From a virus: DNA of 21,493 nucleotides. The notes under the pieces were generated by a model that was not told the origin of the DNA, made no database searches, and saw only the letters and a program-made list of their open reading frames with translations. Shown piece by piece: positions 1 to 7,490 of this stretch (position 1 is its first letter; every line of letters begins with the position of its first letter). A program made the translations under genes and the position numbers. The stretch lies in the IMG/VR virus record IMGVR_UViG_3300032562_001167, positions 1 through 21,493 of that record. The stretch is one strand, 5' to 3'.

Positions 1-2
1 CA

Positions 3-74
3 GCTAAAGCATCAGGACGTAAAGGACAATTAGCCCGTTGGCAGATAAATATGCGTAGAGGTCGGAAAAAATGA
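3..74 (+). CDS. C-terminal fragment of an upstream gene (partial)
   Basis: The window opens inside a reading frame that runs from base 3 to a TGA at 72-74 and encodes 23 residues ending in NMRRGRKK. The tail is strongly basic (R/K-rich). Its stop overlaps the ATG of the next gene in an ATGA arrangement, the junction style used across this window, which supports it as the real end of a gene whose start lies upstream. Too little is visible to assign a function. Confidence 0.55.
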   Translation, partial: AKASGRKGQLARWQINMRRGRKK

Positions 75-757
75 AAATTAATGAAATCATCGTAGAAGCT
101 CGAGCAGTTAAACAACGCCTAGATGCTAAATGCTGGAAAGGCAAACACAAAGAAGGCACCAAGATCAAAGGTGGTGTGCGTGTCAATAACTGTGTACCTA
201 ATAATAAAAGCGTAGCTGAAGATTGGCAAAAAACCAACAAAAAAGACCGCACAGATGGCATGAGCCGTAAAGCTGTCAAAGCATACCGCCGTGAACATCC
301 TGGCAGCAAGCTACAGACAGCAGTGACTACTAAGCCCAGCAAACTTAAGAAAGGTAGCAAAGCCAGCAAACGCCGCAAGAGCTATTGCAGTCGCTCAAAA
401 GGTCAGATGAAGATGCACAACATCAGCTGCAAAAAGACTCCTGATAAAGCTATCTGTAAAGCACGCCGTCGCTGGAACTGCGAAAGCGTAGAACATGGGA
501 ATGGTATGACAAGTTATGAACACTTAATCAGCAAACGTCTAAAACGAATACTAATGTCTCCACAGGTTGATGAACGAGATTTAACCTGGGCCATGGAATA
601 TACACATGATGCACTAGCAGATGACTATGATGATGAACAGATCCCTAGCAGCGTTTATGATGCTAGAGCAAAGGCATTTGATAGTGCAGAAGCCAGTTTT
701 GAAGAAGACGATTTCGATCAAACCTTAGAACATCTCAGACAATTCTGGAGAGTTTAA
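71..757 (+). CDS. Basic, cysteine-containing phage protein with DUF6321/DUF5872-like region
   Basis: 228 residues. The first 45 residues include KCWKGKHKEGTKIKGGVRVN and a following NCVPN, an N-terminal block that I recognise from proteins of T4-like and other aquatic phages. Residues 62-137 (GMSRKAVKAYRREHPGSKL through RRWNC) resemble a small phage domain of the DUF6321/DUF5872 type, rich in Lys/Arg with scattered cysteines (C106, C120, C129, C137). Residues 165-228 are acidic and probably helical, so charge is strongly split along the chain. The basic, Cys-rich part suggests nucleic-acid or metal binding, but this is inference and no catalytic motif is seen. The start ATG overlaps the stop of the upstream gene, with GGAAAAA just before it as a weak ribosome-binding site. 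Function unknown. Confidence 0.8.
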   Translation: MKINEIIVEARAVKQRLDAKCWKGKHKEGTKIKGGVRVNNCVPNNKSVAEDWQKTNKKDRTDGMSRKAVKAYRREHPGSKLQTAVTTKPSKLKKGSKASKRRKSYCSRSKGQMKMHNISCKKTPDKAICKARRRWNCESVEHGNGMTSYEHLISKRLKRILMSPQVDERDLTWAMEYTHDALADDYDDEQIPSSVYDARAKAFDSAEASFEEDDFDQTLEHLRQFWRV

Positions 758-780
758 TAGTTCGGTAATAAAAAACTATT
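756..780. repeat. A/T-rich inverted repeat in the intergenic gap
   Basis: AATAGTT at 756-762 is the perfect reverse complement of AACTATT at 774-780, with an 11-nt loop. It begins at the stop codon of the preceding gene and overlaps the -35 hexamer of the next promoter. No T-tract follows and the stem has one G:C pair, so an intrinsic terminator is unlikely. A weak RNA 3' end or chance are both possible. Confidence 0.3.
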
Positions 781-807
781 GCTCTTTAGTTCAATTAACT
801 GTATAAT
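779..807 (+). promoter_or_regulatory. Sigma70-like promoter before the dsbA-like gene
   Basis: TTGCTC at 779-784 and TATAAT at 802-807 are separated by 17 bp. A second TATAAT follows at 807-812. The predicted transcript would start near 814, leaving a leader of about 22 nt that carries AAGGAG at 821-826 before the ATG at 836. It drives the operon 836-2444. Confidence 0.7.
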
Positions 808-835
808 ATAATTTTCAATCAAGGAGAGCCACATC

Positions 836-1096
836 ATGGCATCAAAAATGTTTTCAAGCGAACAAAAAGCTAAATTAACTCAATTGGTTAACGAAGGTAT
901 TGCTGTATTAACCGAAATCGAAGATTTAAGTGCAGGTCTTAATGATACTGTCAAAGCAGTAGCAGAAGAGCTACAAGTTAAACCAGCGATCCTAAAAAAA
1001 GCGATTAAAATTGCTCAAAAATCAAAATTTGGTGAAACTAACCAAGATCACGAAACACTAGCAGACATCTTAGAAACTGTTGGTCGTACGATTTGA
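836..1096 (+). CDS. dsbA: DsbA-like dsDNA-binding protein (putative late-transcription factor)
   Basis: 86 residues, close to the 89 residues of T4 DsbA, a double-stranded DNA-binding protein that binds near late promoters. The C-terminal half (VAEELQVKPAILKKAIKIAQ, then an acidic DHETLADILETV) resembles the T4 DsbA C-terminal half, where a helix with 'K.FNRLL' is followed by an acidic 'E..ELYDTV' helix. The protein is predicted to be almost all helical with a basic helix at residues 49-64. It has its own promoter and a strong AAGGAG ribosome-binding site, consistent with high expression. The membrane protein that follows also sits next to dsbA in T4-like aquatic phages, as far as I recall. 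The family call rests on length, pattern and context; another small helical DNA-binding protein is possible. Confidence 0.55.
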   Translation: MASKMFSSEQKAKLTQLVNEGIAVLTEIEDLSAGLNDTVKAVAEELQVKPAILKKAIKIAQKSKFGETNQDHETLADILETVGRTI

Positions 1097-1380
1097 TTGA
1101 CTGGCACAAGACAGTCAAATTTATCTGTGATGATTGGCACAGTCACCCAGTCAGGTTAGTTTTTGAAACCATCAATTGGTTTTTAAACATAGTAGTATGT
1201 TTAACGTTTACCTTGACTGTACCTAACGTACCTTTCTTGTTAGTCTACCCGTTGTTCTTTTGTTGTTTGACAATCAGCATGTGGTCGGCTGTCAGTCGTG
1301 GCAGTTTTGGCCTGTTTATGACCAGTTTGACCATTTTCTTAGTTGATCTTGCTGGATATATCAGACTGTTACTGCAATGA
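1093..1380 (+). CDS. Small integral membrane protein
   Basis: 95 residues. The start is TTG at 1093 in a TTGA overlap with the preceding stop; the next in-frame ATG would remove most of the protein, and the N-terminal IDWHKTVKFICDDWHSHPVR looks like real conserved sequence, so TTG is preferred. Three hydrophobic segments are visible at about residues 28-45, 47-63 and 73-94. The order DsbA-like protein then small membrane protein occurs in other T4-like phages. No enzymatic motif is present and the function is unknown. No clear Shine-Dalgarno sequence precedes the TTG, so translation probably depends on coupling to the upstream gene. Confidence 0.75.
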   Translation: MIDWHKTVKFICDDWHSHPVRLVFETINWFLNIVVCLTFTLTVPNVPFLLVYPLFFCCLTISMWSAVSRGSFGLFMTSLTIFLVDLAGYIRLLLQ

Positions 1381-2444
1381 GCACTGCCTTTGATGAATTA
1401 CAAACAGTTGTTGATCGTTACAGTTCAAAGATAATTTTTGTAAATAACGATCCAATAGCACCTTATGATTTAACTCCTGGAAAAATCGTAATCTTTACCT
1501 GTGTAGGTGATTACTATCCATATCAGAGTTTTTCTAGTGAGTTTGATCAACTGTTGACACACTATCAATCAACAGGACGATTACGTAATTACTACATCAT
1601 ATTAACTAATCAAAACATACCTTCTGACGTTTCCGTCAAGTATCGAGATATAGTGACATTCATACGCATACCTACCAGTTACAGTTGGTATCGAGATAAA
1701 ATCGCCGCAGAAGGATTCACACGAACAAGAAATTTAAAACGTCATTTCTTGAGCTTGAATAATCGGGCGATTTGGTATAGACACGCACTGTTTTATTTCT
1801 TTGTGAAACACAATCTATTAGATCAAGCATACTTTAGTTATAATATGGATGATCGTTTTGGTGTTGGCCAAGATCAACTGTTTGATGAGCTCGATGCCAC
1901 TATTGGTACAACTTGGTACAATCAAGGTCTTGACTCAGCACTGCTTAAATCGATGATTCCATACAAAATCGATGACTTTGTTCCAAGTACACATCTTTGG
2001 GTATTTGGTGATAAGAATCTTTATAATGAATCATTTTGTAATATCACTACAGAAACATACAATCAAGACCGTGATCCTTTCTTCACTGAAAAAACATTCA
2101 AACCCATCGCCTTTGAACAACCTTTCTTTTTATATGGCAGCCAAGGTAGTTTAGAATACTTGAAAAGTTTGGGATTTAAGACTTTTGATGACGTATGGGA
2201 TGAAAGCTACGATCAAGAACCATTGAATCATCTGCGTTTTGAAAAGATGTTAAAGCAGATATTAGAAGTGTCAACTTGGAGCCTAGACAAGTGTGAGTCG
2301 ATTTCTAAGGAACTTGAACCAAGGCTAACATACAACAAACAGGTATTGATGGATGTTTTGCCAAAGCAATATGATCATGATATCGAACTGGTTAAAGAAT
2401 ATATTGAAAAATTGATAAATGATAAACAAAATTTATTAGGATGA
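1377..2444 (+). CDS. Glycosyltransferase-like phage protein
   Basis: 355 residues, starting at an ATG in an ATGA overlap. The N-terminal third has alternating beta-strand and helix patterns (KIVIFTCVGDYYPY, NYYIILTNQNIP). Residues 235-270 contain FFTEKTFKPIAFEQPFFLYG followed by SLEYLKSLGFKTF and DESYD. This block resembles the 'TEK.f..i....P...G' nucleotide-sugar loop of fucosyltransferase-type GT-B enzymes and recurs in proteins of aquatic phages that are often annotated as glycosyltransferases. No separate metal-binding DxD is evident apart from DDRFG near residue 159. It is the last gene of the operon 836-2444 and lies just before the polymerase promoter. The gene is certain; the glycosyltransferase call is by eye and tentative. 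Confidence 0.7.
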   Translation: MSTAFDELQTVVDRYSSKIIFVNNDPIAPYDLTPGKIVIFTCVGDYYPYQSFSSEFDQLLTHYQSTGRLRNYYIILTNQNIPSDVSVKYRDIVTFIRIPTSYSWYRDKIAAEGFTRTRNLKRHFLSLNNRAIWYRHALFYFFVKHNLLDQAYFSYNMDDRFGVGQDQLFDELDATIGTTWYNQGLDSALLKSMIPYKIDDFVPSTHLWVFGDKNLYNESFCNITTETYNQDRDPFFTEKTFKPIAFEQPFFLYGSQGSLEYLKSLGFKTFDDVWDESYDQEPLNHLRFEKMLKQILEVSTWSLDKCESISKELEPRLTYNKQVLMDVLPKQYDHDIELVKEYIEKLINDKQNLLG

Positions 2445-2473
2445 TTGCATTTGTAATAAGTATTGTGTATAAT
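2445..2473 (+). promoter_or_regulatory. Sigma70-like promoter before the DNA polymerase gene
   Basis: TTGCAT at 2445-2450 starts directly after the preceding TGA stop, and TATAAT lies at 2468-2473, again with a 17-bp spacer. Transcription would start near 2480, giving a leader of about 65 nt, the longest of the four promoter regions here. This leader holds the hairpin at 2512-2533. Confidence 0.75.
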
Positions 2474-2511
2474 GTAGTTATAGTTAACGCCTATATTGGG
2501 CATGTAGAGTG

Positions 2512-2533
2512 TGTGTGAGCTAGAAGTCGCACA
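2512..2533 (+). promoter_or_regulatory. Hairpin next to the polymerase ribosome-binding site (candidate translational operator)
   Basis: TGTGTGA at 2512-2518 pairs with TCGCACA at 2527-2533 (seven pairs, one G:U), closing an 8-nt loop GCTAGAAG. The stem ends two bases before the Shine-Dalgarno AAGGA at 2536-2540; the ATG is at 2545. In T4 and RB69, gp43 represses its own translation by binding a hairpin with an 8-nt loop beside its ribosome-binding site. The loop sequence here differs from T4, so the parallel is in position and shape only. Confidence 0.5.
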
Positions 2534-2544
2534 AAAAGGAAAAT

Positions 2545-5202
2545 ATGAGTTACGTAGACGCATTGTTCGATCGGACAAAAGATCGTATTTATATTGTTGA
2601 ACGTGTAAACGGTCAAAGACAATATCAAGAATTTCCAGCCAATTATACTTTTTACTATGATGATCCTCGTGGTAAGTTCCGTACTATCTATGACACTCCT
2701 GTCAGCAGGTTCAGCACAAGAATAGGTAAAGAGTTCCATAAAGAACTTAAAATCAATTCAGGAAAACGCATCTGGGAAAGTGATATAAACCCCGTGTTCC
2801 GTTGCCTAGAAGAAAACTATCTAGGACAGAAGTCCCCCAAATTACAAACAGCATTCTTCGACATTGAGGTAGACTTTGATCCTGTCAGAGGTTTCAGTAA
2901 ACCAGAAGATCCGTTCAATCCAATCACCGCGGTGTCAGTATATCTAGATTGGCTAGATAAATTAGTTACCATGGTGATTCCCCCTAAGAGCATGAGCTGG
3001 GAAACAGCAGAAGAGATAGCCAGCAAGTACGACAACTGTTTCCTTATGGAACGTGAAGAAGATTTACTTAAAACGTTCTTGGATTTGATCGATGATGCCG
3101 ACATACTGTCAGGTTGGAACTCAGAAGGTTTCGACATTCCATATATGGTACAGCGTACTAATCGTGTGCTGAGCAAAGACGACACACGCAGATTCTGCTT
3201 ATGGGGTCAATTCCCTAAACAGCGTGAGTTTGAACGCTTTGGTGCGGCTAATATGACATTTGACTTGATTGGTCGTGTACACATGGACTATATGCAACTG
3301 TATCGCAAATATACCTATGAAGAACGCCATTCATATTCATTAGATGCTATCGCTGAATATGAATTAGATGAACGTAAAACACAATATGAAGGTACGCTGG
3401 ATCAATTATACAATCAAGACTTTCCCAAGTTCATTGAGTATAACAGACAAGATACTGCCTTGTTAGCAAAACTAGATAAGAAACTACGCTTCTTGGATCT
3501 AGCCAATGAATTGGCACATGATAATACTGTATTGTTACAGACAACAATGGGTGCTGTGGCAGTTACAGAACAGGCCATCATCAACGAAGCACATCAACTG
3601 GGTATGGTAGTACCAAATCGTAACAGAGATGAACAGTTTGACACACAGGCCGCAGGTGCGTATGTAGCGACGCCTAAAGCAGGCATGCACGATTACATTG
3701 GTGCTATCGACATTAACTCACTGTATCCCTCAGCTATTCGCGCACTGAACATGGGTCCAGAAACTATCATAGGACAGCTACGTCCTGTGATGACAGAATA
3801 TTATATCAAAGAAAAGATGACAGCAGGCAGTAGTTTTGCTGACGCATGGGAAAACATGTTTGGTAGTTTAGAATATACCAGTGTGATGAACATGGAACCA
3901 GGTACTGAGATAACCATTGATTGGGCTAACGGCACCAGTGATGTACTCAGTGCCGCAGATGTTTGGCGATTGATATTTGATAGCAATAAACCTTGGATCC
4001 TATCAGCCAACGGAACTATTTTCAACAATGAACGCAAAGGGGTTATACCCGGCTTGCTAGAACGTTGGTATGCTGAACGACAAGAAATGCAGGCTAAAAA
4101 GAAAGAAGCAACTACAGATGAAGACAAAGCATTCTGGGACAAACGACAATTGGTTAAGAAAATTAATCTTAACAGCTTGTATGGTGCTATCTTAAATCCG
4201 GGCTGTCGTTTCTTTGACAAACGTATTGGGCAGTCAACTACACTTACTGGTCGGACTATCGCTCGACATATGGATGCATATATAAATGAATGTATCACGG
4301 GCAAATATGATCACGTAGGTGAAGCGATCATCTATGGTGACACTGACTCATGTTACTTCTCAGCTTGGCCAATGGTCAAGACTGATGTAGAAGCGGGTAA
4401 GATGGAATGGAACAAAGACATAGCAGTAGGTTTATATGACAGCATCGCTGATCAGGTCAATGAAAGTTTTCCACAGTTCTGTGAACGTGCTTTCCATACT
4501 CCGCGTCGACAAGGTGAATTGATCAAAGGTGGACGTGAACTAGTAGCACTCAAAGGCTTGTTTATCAAGAAAAAACGTTATGCCGTGTTGATCTATGACA
4601 TGGAAGGTAAACGTTTAGACAGCCATGGTACTCCAGGCAAAGTAAAAGCCATGGGACTAGATTTAAAACGTAGTGATACTCCTAAAGTCATACAAGATTT
4701 CTTAAGTGAAATACTACTTGATGTGCTTACAGGTACTGGTAAAGAAGCAGTCATCGATAAAGTGCGTGAATTTAAATTGGCATTTACTGAAAGACCAGCT
4801 TGGGAGAAAGGTACACCTAAACGTGTTAACAACTTGACCAAGTATACTAAAGAAGAAGAACGCCTAGGCAAAGCCAACATGCCAGGACATGTACGTGCGG
4901 CAATGAATTGGAACAACTTAAAACGTATGATGGGCGATAACTATAGTATGGCTATCGTTGATGGTATGAAAACCATCGTATGTAAACTCAAAGATAATCC
5001 ACTTGGATATACCAGTATCGGTTATCCGACTGATGAAACACATATACCCACATGGTTTAAAGAATTACCATTTGATCAAGATTCAATGGAAGCAGGCATA
5101 GTGGATCAAAAGGTAGAAAATCTCTTAGGTGTATTGGATTGGAAGATCGGTGAAAATACACAGATCGCCACAACATTTGACAATCTATTTACTTTTGAAT
5201 AA
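2545..5202 (+). CDS. 43: Family-B replicative DNA polymerase (T4 gp43-like)
   Basis: 885 residues against 898 for T4 gp43. The 3'-5' exonuclease domain is intact: Exo I FFDIEVDF with D106 and E108, Exo II GWNSEGFDIPY with D197, and Exo III YNRQD with D303. The polymerase domain carries motif A (DINSLYPS, D389), motif B (KKINLNSLYG, residues 538-547) and motif C (YGDTDS, D599 and D601), and KKKRYA follows in the palm/thumb region. The C-terminus TTFDNLFTFE resembles the clamp-binding tail of gp43, matching the gp45-like clamp encoded 1 kb downstream. It should copy the phage genome with proofreading. It has its own promoter, a leader hairpin and an AAGGA site. No frameshift, intein or split is present, unlike some T4-like polymerases that are split into two genes. 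Confidence 0.97.
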   Translation: MSYVDALFDRTKDRIYIVERVNGQRQYQEFPANYTFYYDDPRGKFRTIYDTPVSRFSTRIGKEFHKELKINSGKRIWESDINPVFRCLEENYLGQKSPKLQTAFFDIEVDFDPVRGFSKPEDPFNPITAVSVYLDWLDKLVTMVIPPKSMSWETAEEIASKYDNCFLMEREEDLLKTFLDLIDDADILSGWNSEGFDIPYMVQRTNRVLSKDDTRRFCLWGQFPKQREFERFGAANMTFDLIGRVHMDYMQLYRKYTYEERHSYSLDAIAEYELDERKTQYEGTLDQLYNQDFPKFIEYNRQDTALLAKLDKKLRFLDLANELAHDNTVLLQTTMGAVAVTEQAIINEAHQLGMVVPNRNRDEQFDTQAAGAYVATPKAGMHDYIGAIDINSLYPSAIRALNMGPETIIGQLRPVMTEYYIKEKMTAGSSFADAWENMFGSLEYTSVMNMEPGTEITIDWANGTSDVLSAADVWRLIFDSNKPWILSANGTIFNNERKGVIPGLLERWYAERQEMQAKKKEATTDEDKAFWDKRQLVKKINLNSLYGAILNPGCRFFDKRIGQSTTLTGRTIARHMDAYINECITGKYDHVGEAIIYGDTDSCYFSAWPMVKTDVEAGKMEWNKDIAVGLYDSIADQVNESFPQFCERAFHTPRRQGELIKGGRELVALKGLFIKKKRYAVLIYDMEGKRLDSHGTPGKVKAMGLDLKRSDTPKVIQDFLSEILLDVLTGTGKEAVIDKVREFKLAFTERPAWEKGTPKRVNNLTKYTKEEERLGKANMPGHVRAAMNWNNLKRMMGDNYSMAIVDGMKTIVCKLKDNPLGYTSIGYPTDETHIPTWFKELPFDQDSMEAGIVDQKVENLLGVLDWKIGENTQIATTFDNLFTFE

Positions 5203-6122
5203 TGGCTACATTAAGCGAATTAGTAAAGTTTAGGAATGAACTGGCTGTTGCTATCAACAGCTTGTCTCTAGACGAGGTAATCGCTGAAAAAATACCATCA
5301 GTGGCTTCAGTACAGTTAGATAATCCAATAACACAAAGTGAAGGGATCACACCGATATTAGCTCGGTACCAAGACATAAACAAAGAAGTTAATAGTATCA
5401 AAGATTCATTGCGTGGAATAATAGACAATGTAGATGTTGAAATAACAAGTTCAGCTGATCAATTGATACATGATCCCGAACACCAAAGGACTTTTTCATT
5501 GGCTACTATCAATCTACAAAATAGATTAGATCATTTTGATACTAATCGTATTAAGGAAAGAGTCAGTAGTTACAATGATTGGCACTATCCTGGACTGCAC
5601 ATTTATCCTGACAGTAAAGAATGGGTAGATGTTATGGTAGCCTGCGATCCATTGTATCTCGTCAATCATGACATATCGTTATTAACAAACATGATCGGAT
5701 CATACCCAGAAATATATCAAAGACGCCTGAGATTATATGATAACTTTAATCAACTGCCTAAGAATCAATTTGGATTTGTGCTGGCATGGAATTTTTTAAA
5801 TTTCTTAACTTTTGATCAAATTGAACATTATCTCAGAACCGTTTGGGATTTATTACGTCCAGGTGGATTGTTTATATTCAACTATAATAACTGTGATCTA
5901 GATCGCATTGCCAAACTGTCTGAGTCACACTCAAAAAGTTATGCTAGTGGTCGTAGATTAAGATTATTGATCAACACTGTTGGGTATGAAACCGTTACAT
6001 TTGAAGATAATCCAACCGATGATGAAGTGTTTACTCATATATGTTGGGCAGAAATACGTAAACCTGGCACATTACATACAGTTAAATTACAACAGGCGGC
6101 GGGTAAAATATTACCAAAATAA
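5202..6122 (+). CDS. SAM-dependent methyltransferase-like protein
   Basis: 306 residues, start in a TAATG overlap with the polymerase stop. Residues 1-120 are mostly helical and probably form a coiled coil. The C-terminal part has class I methyltransferase features: FGFVLAWNFLNFLTFDQIEH at about 190-209, then DLLRPGGLFIFNYNN at 216-230, which matches the usual 'lkPGG.l.i' strand, and a final strand pair near residues 260-285. The glycine-rich SAM-binding motif I is not recognisable. In its place is PGLHIYPDSKEW followed by ACDPLYLVNHD, where the Asp residues might bind the ribose. Substrate is unknown; the long N-terminal region could recognise a protein or nucleic acid. It could also be a degenerate member of the fold. 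Confidence 0.7.
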   Translation: MATLSELVKFRNELAVAINSLSLDEVIAEKIPSVASVQLDNPITQSEGITPILARYQDINKEVNSIKDSLRGIIDNVDVEITSSADQLIHDPEHQRTFSLATINLQNRLDHFDTNRIKERVSSYNDWHYPGLHIYPDSKEWVDVMVACDPLYLVNHDISLLTNMIGSYPEIYQRRLRLYDNFNQLPKNQFGFVLAWNFLNFLTFDQIEHYLRTVWDLLRPGGLFIFNYNNCDLDRIAKLSESHSKSYASGRRLRLLINTVGYETVTFEDNPTDDEVFTHICWAEIRKPGTLHTVKLQQAAGKILPK

Positions 6123-6136
6123 ATTTATCAAACCAC

Positions 6137-6165
6137 TTGAAAAACCTAAATAAACCATATACAAT
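6137..6165 (+). promoter_or_regulatory. Sigma70-like promoter before the sliding-clamp gene
   Basis: TTGAAA at 6137-6142 and TACAAT at 6160-6165 with a 17-bp spacer. The transcript would begin near 6172, so AAGGAG at 6174-6179 would lie almost at the 5' end of the mRNA, only about 15 nt before the ATG at 6187. It appears to drive the long run up to 18183, in which no clear further promoter was noticed. Confidence 0.7.
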
Positions 6166-6186
6166 ATATTATCAAGGAGAACTTTT

Positions 6187-6915
6187 ATGCGTGATTACTT
6201 ATTAGACATCGTTAAAAACACACAGGGTCTGGACATCGATCTAGTCAAAATTACAGGCACAGATTCAGAAACATCGATCGAAGCACTAGCTGAAGATCGT
6301 TCAGTTATCGTACAGGGGAAATTAAATGGTCCAGTACCAGAATTCATTGGCACATTTGGTATGCCTAATCTAGGCAAACTAAGCACTATCTTAAGTATTC
6401 CAGAATACAAAGATGATGCTAAGATTTCAATTACCAAACAAGACCGCAATGGTGAAAGCGTAGCAGTAGGTTTACATTTTGAAAATGCCGCTGGTGATTT
6501 TAAAAACGATTATCGTTTTATGAGCCAAGAGATCGTCAATGACAAACTTAAAACAGTCAAGATGCGTGCTGTAAATTGGAACGTAGAATTCCAACCAACT
6601 GTAGCTAATATCCAAAGATTAAAATTTATGGCAAGTGCCAACGCAGAAGAAGCGAATTTCACTGCTAAGACTAACAATGGTAACTTAGAATTATCGTTTG
6701 GTGATCATTCAAGTCACGCAGGTAATTTTGTATTCCAATCAGGAGTTAATGGTACATTAAGCAAAGGTTGGAGTTGGCCAGTGGTAGCAGTAAGCAATAT
6801 TTTAAATCTAGCAGGTGATAAAACTGTTAAGATTTCAGATGAAGGTGCGGCACAGATCACTGTTGACACGGGATTAGCTACATATAACTTTATCTTACCA
6901 GCGCAAAGCAAGTAA
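6187..6915 (+). CDS. 45: Sliding clamp, DNA polymerase processivity factor (T4 gp45-like)
   Basis: 242 residues, similar to the 228 of T4 gp45. The segment IGTFGMPNLGKLSTILSI at about residues 57-74 followed by KDDAKISI aligns by eye with the gp45 region 'iydLngfLgILsLvnddaeI', and the C-terminus TYNFILPAQ has the strand pattern of a clamp C-terminal domain. Alternating strands and repeated 'D.l' turns fit the trimeric beta-rich clamp. It should encircle DNA and tether gp43; the polymerase C-terminal tail is a matching partner. It has a strong promoter and an AAGGAG site, as expected for an abundant protein. The clamp-loader genes 44 and 62, next to 45 in T4, are not in this window. Confidence 0.8.
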   Translation: MRDYLLDIVKNTQGLDIDLVKITGTDSETSIEALAEDRSVIVQGKLNGPVPEFIGTFGMPNLGKLSTILSIPEYKDDAKISITKQDRNGESVAVGLHFENAAGDFKNDYRFMSQEIVNDKLKTVKMRAVNWNVEFQPTVANIQRLKFMASANAEEANFTAKTNNGNLELSFGDHSSHAGNFVFQSGVNGTLSKGWSWPVVAVSNILNLAGDKTVKISDEGAAQITVDTGLATYNFILPAQSK

Positions 6916-7490
6916 TGGATAAATGGGCACACCTAGGGCATGCTCTAGGTGAATGTTGGATTGACAACAACAAAAATATCGCTTTTGTTCACATTCCAAA
7001 AAATGCCAGCAGTTTTGTGAAAGGTTGTCTGCTCAGCACTGGAAAATTCACGCATAGCAGTAGTCTCGTCCAAGCTGACAGATATCTTGTTACACTACGT
7101 GATCCTTTAGAACGCTGGATCAGCGGTATCACTCAATTTATGAGTAATCCTATCAACCAACATTTGACTATAGAACAACTGACTGATCGTTGGACTTTTG
7201 ACGATCACACTGAATTACAAACTTATTTCTTAAAAGGTATAGATTTAGAACAGTGTGATTTTATACGTGTTGATGATAATCTAAGAACCAATATCAAGTC
7301 TTGGATGGCAGTAAATGGTTATTATGTCACTGACATCGACCAAATACCAAATATCAATACTGGTGATCATCAAGCACAAAAACAATATGCCAATATCCTT
7401 GACTTTGACCAGGATTTAGTGTTAAAATTAACTGAACACTATGCGAAAGACTATGAATTAATTAACCGAGTAAAATTTTATGGAACGTGA
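6915..7490 (+). CDS. Sulfotransferase-like protein
   Basis: 191 residues, start in a TAATG overlap with the clamp gene. Residues 22-34 (IAFVHIPKNASSF) match the 5'-phosphosulfate loop of the sulfotransferase family 2 type ('f.HipK.agtS'), and residues 59-70 (VTLRDPLERWIS) match the 3'-phosphate motif ('..vRdP.eR..S'), with R62 and the Ser after the Trp as candidate PAPS contacts. The protein is short but includes both cofactor sites in the normal order and spacing, so transfer of sulfate from PAPS is plausible. The acceptor is unknown. The C-terminal third (DYELINRVKFYG) resembles the closing 'D..lY....' stretch of the family. It overlaps dpdA by 11 nt, indicating coupled expression with the base-exchange enzyme. 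Confidence 0.72.
   Translation: MDKWAHLGHALGECWIDNNKNIAFVHIPKNASSFVKGCLLSTGKFTHSSSLVQADRYLVTLRDPLERWISGITQFMSNPINQHLTIEQLTDRWTFDDHTELQTYFLKGIDLEQCDFIRVDDNLRTNIKSWMAVNGYYVTDIDQIPNINTGDHQAQKQYANILDFDQDLVLKLTEHYAKDYELINRVKFYGT

Noticed and set aside
2817-5428. Several minus-strand open frames of 79-167 codons opposite the polymerase gene
   Set aside because: They lie in the antisense of strongly supported genes, have no ribosome-binding sites and their translations look like reversed-codon shadows (Ser/Leu/Ile-rich, no motifs). All supported genes are on the + strand.
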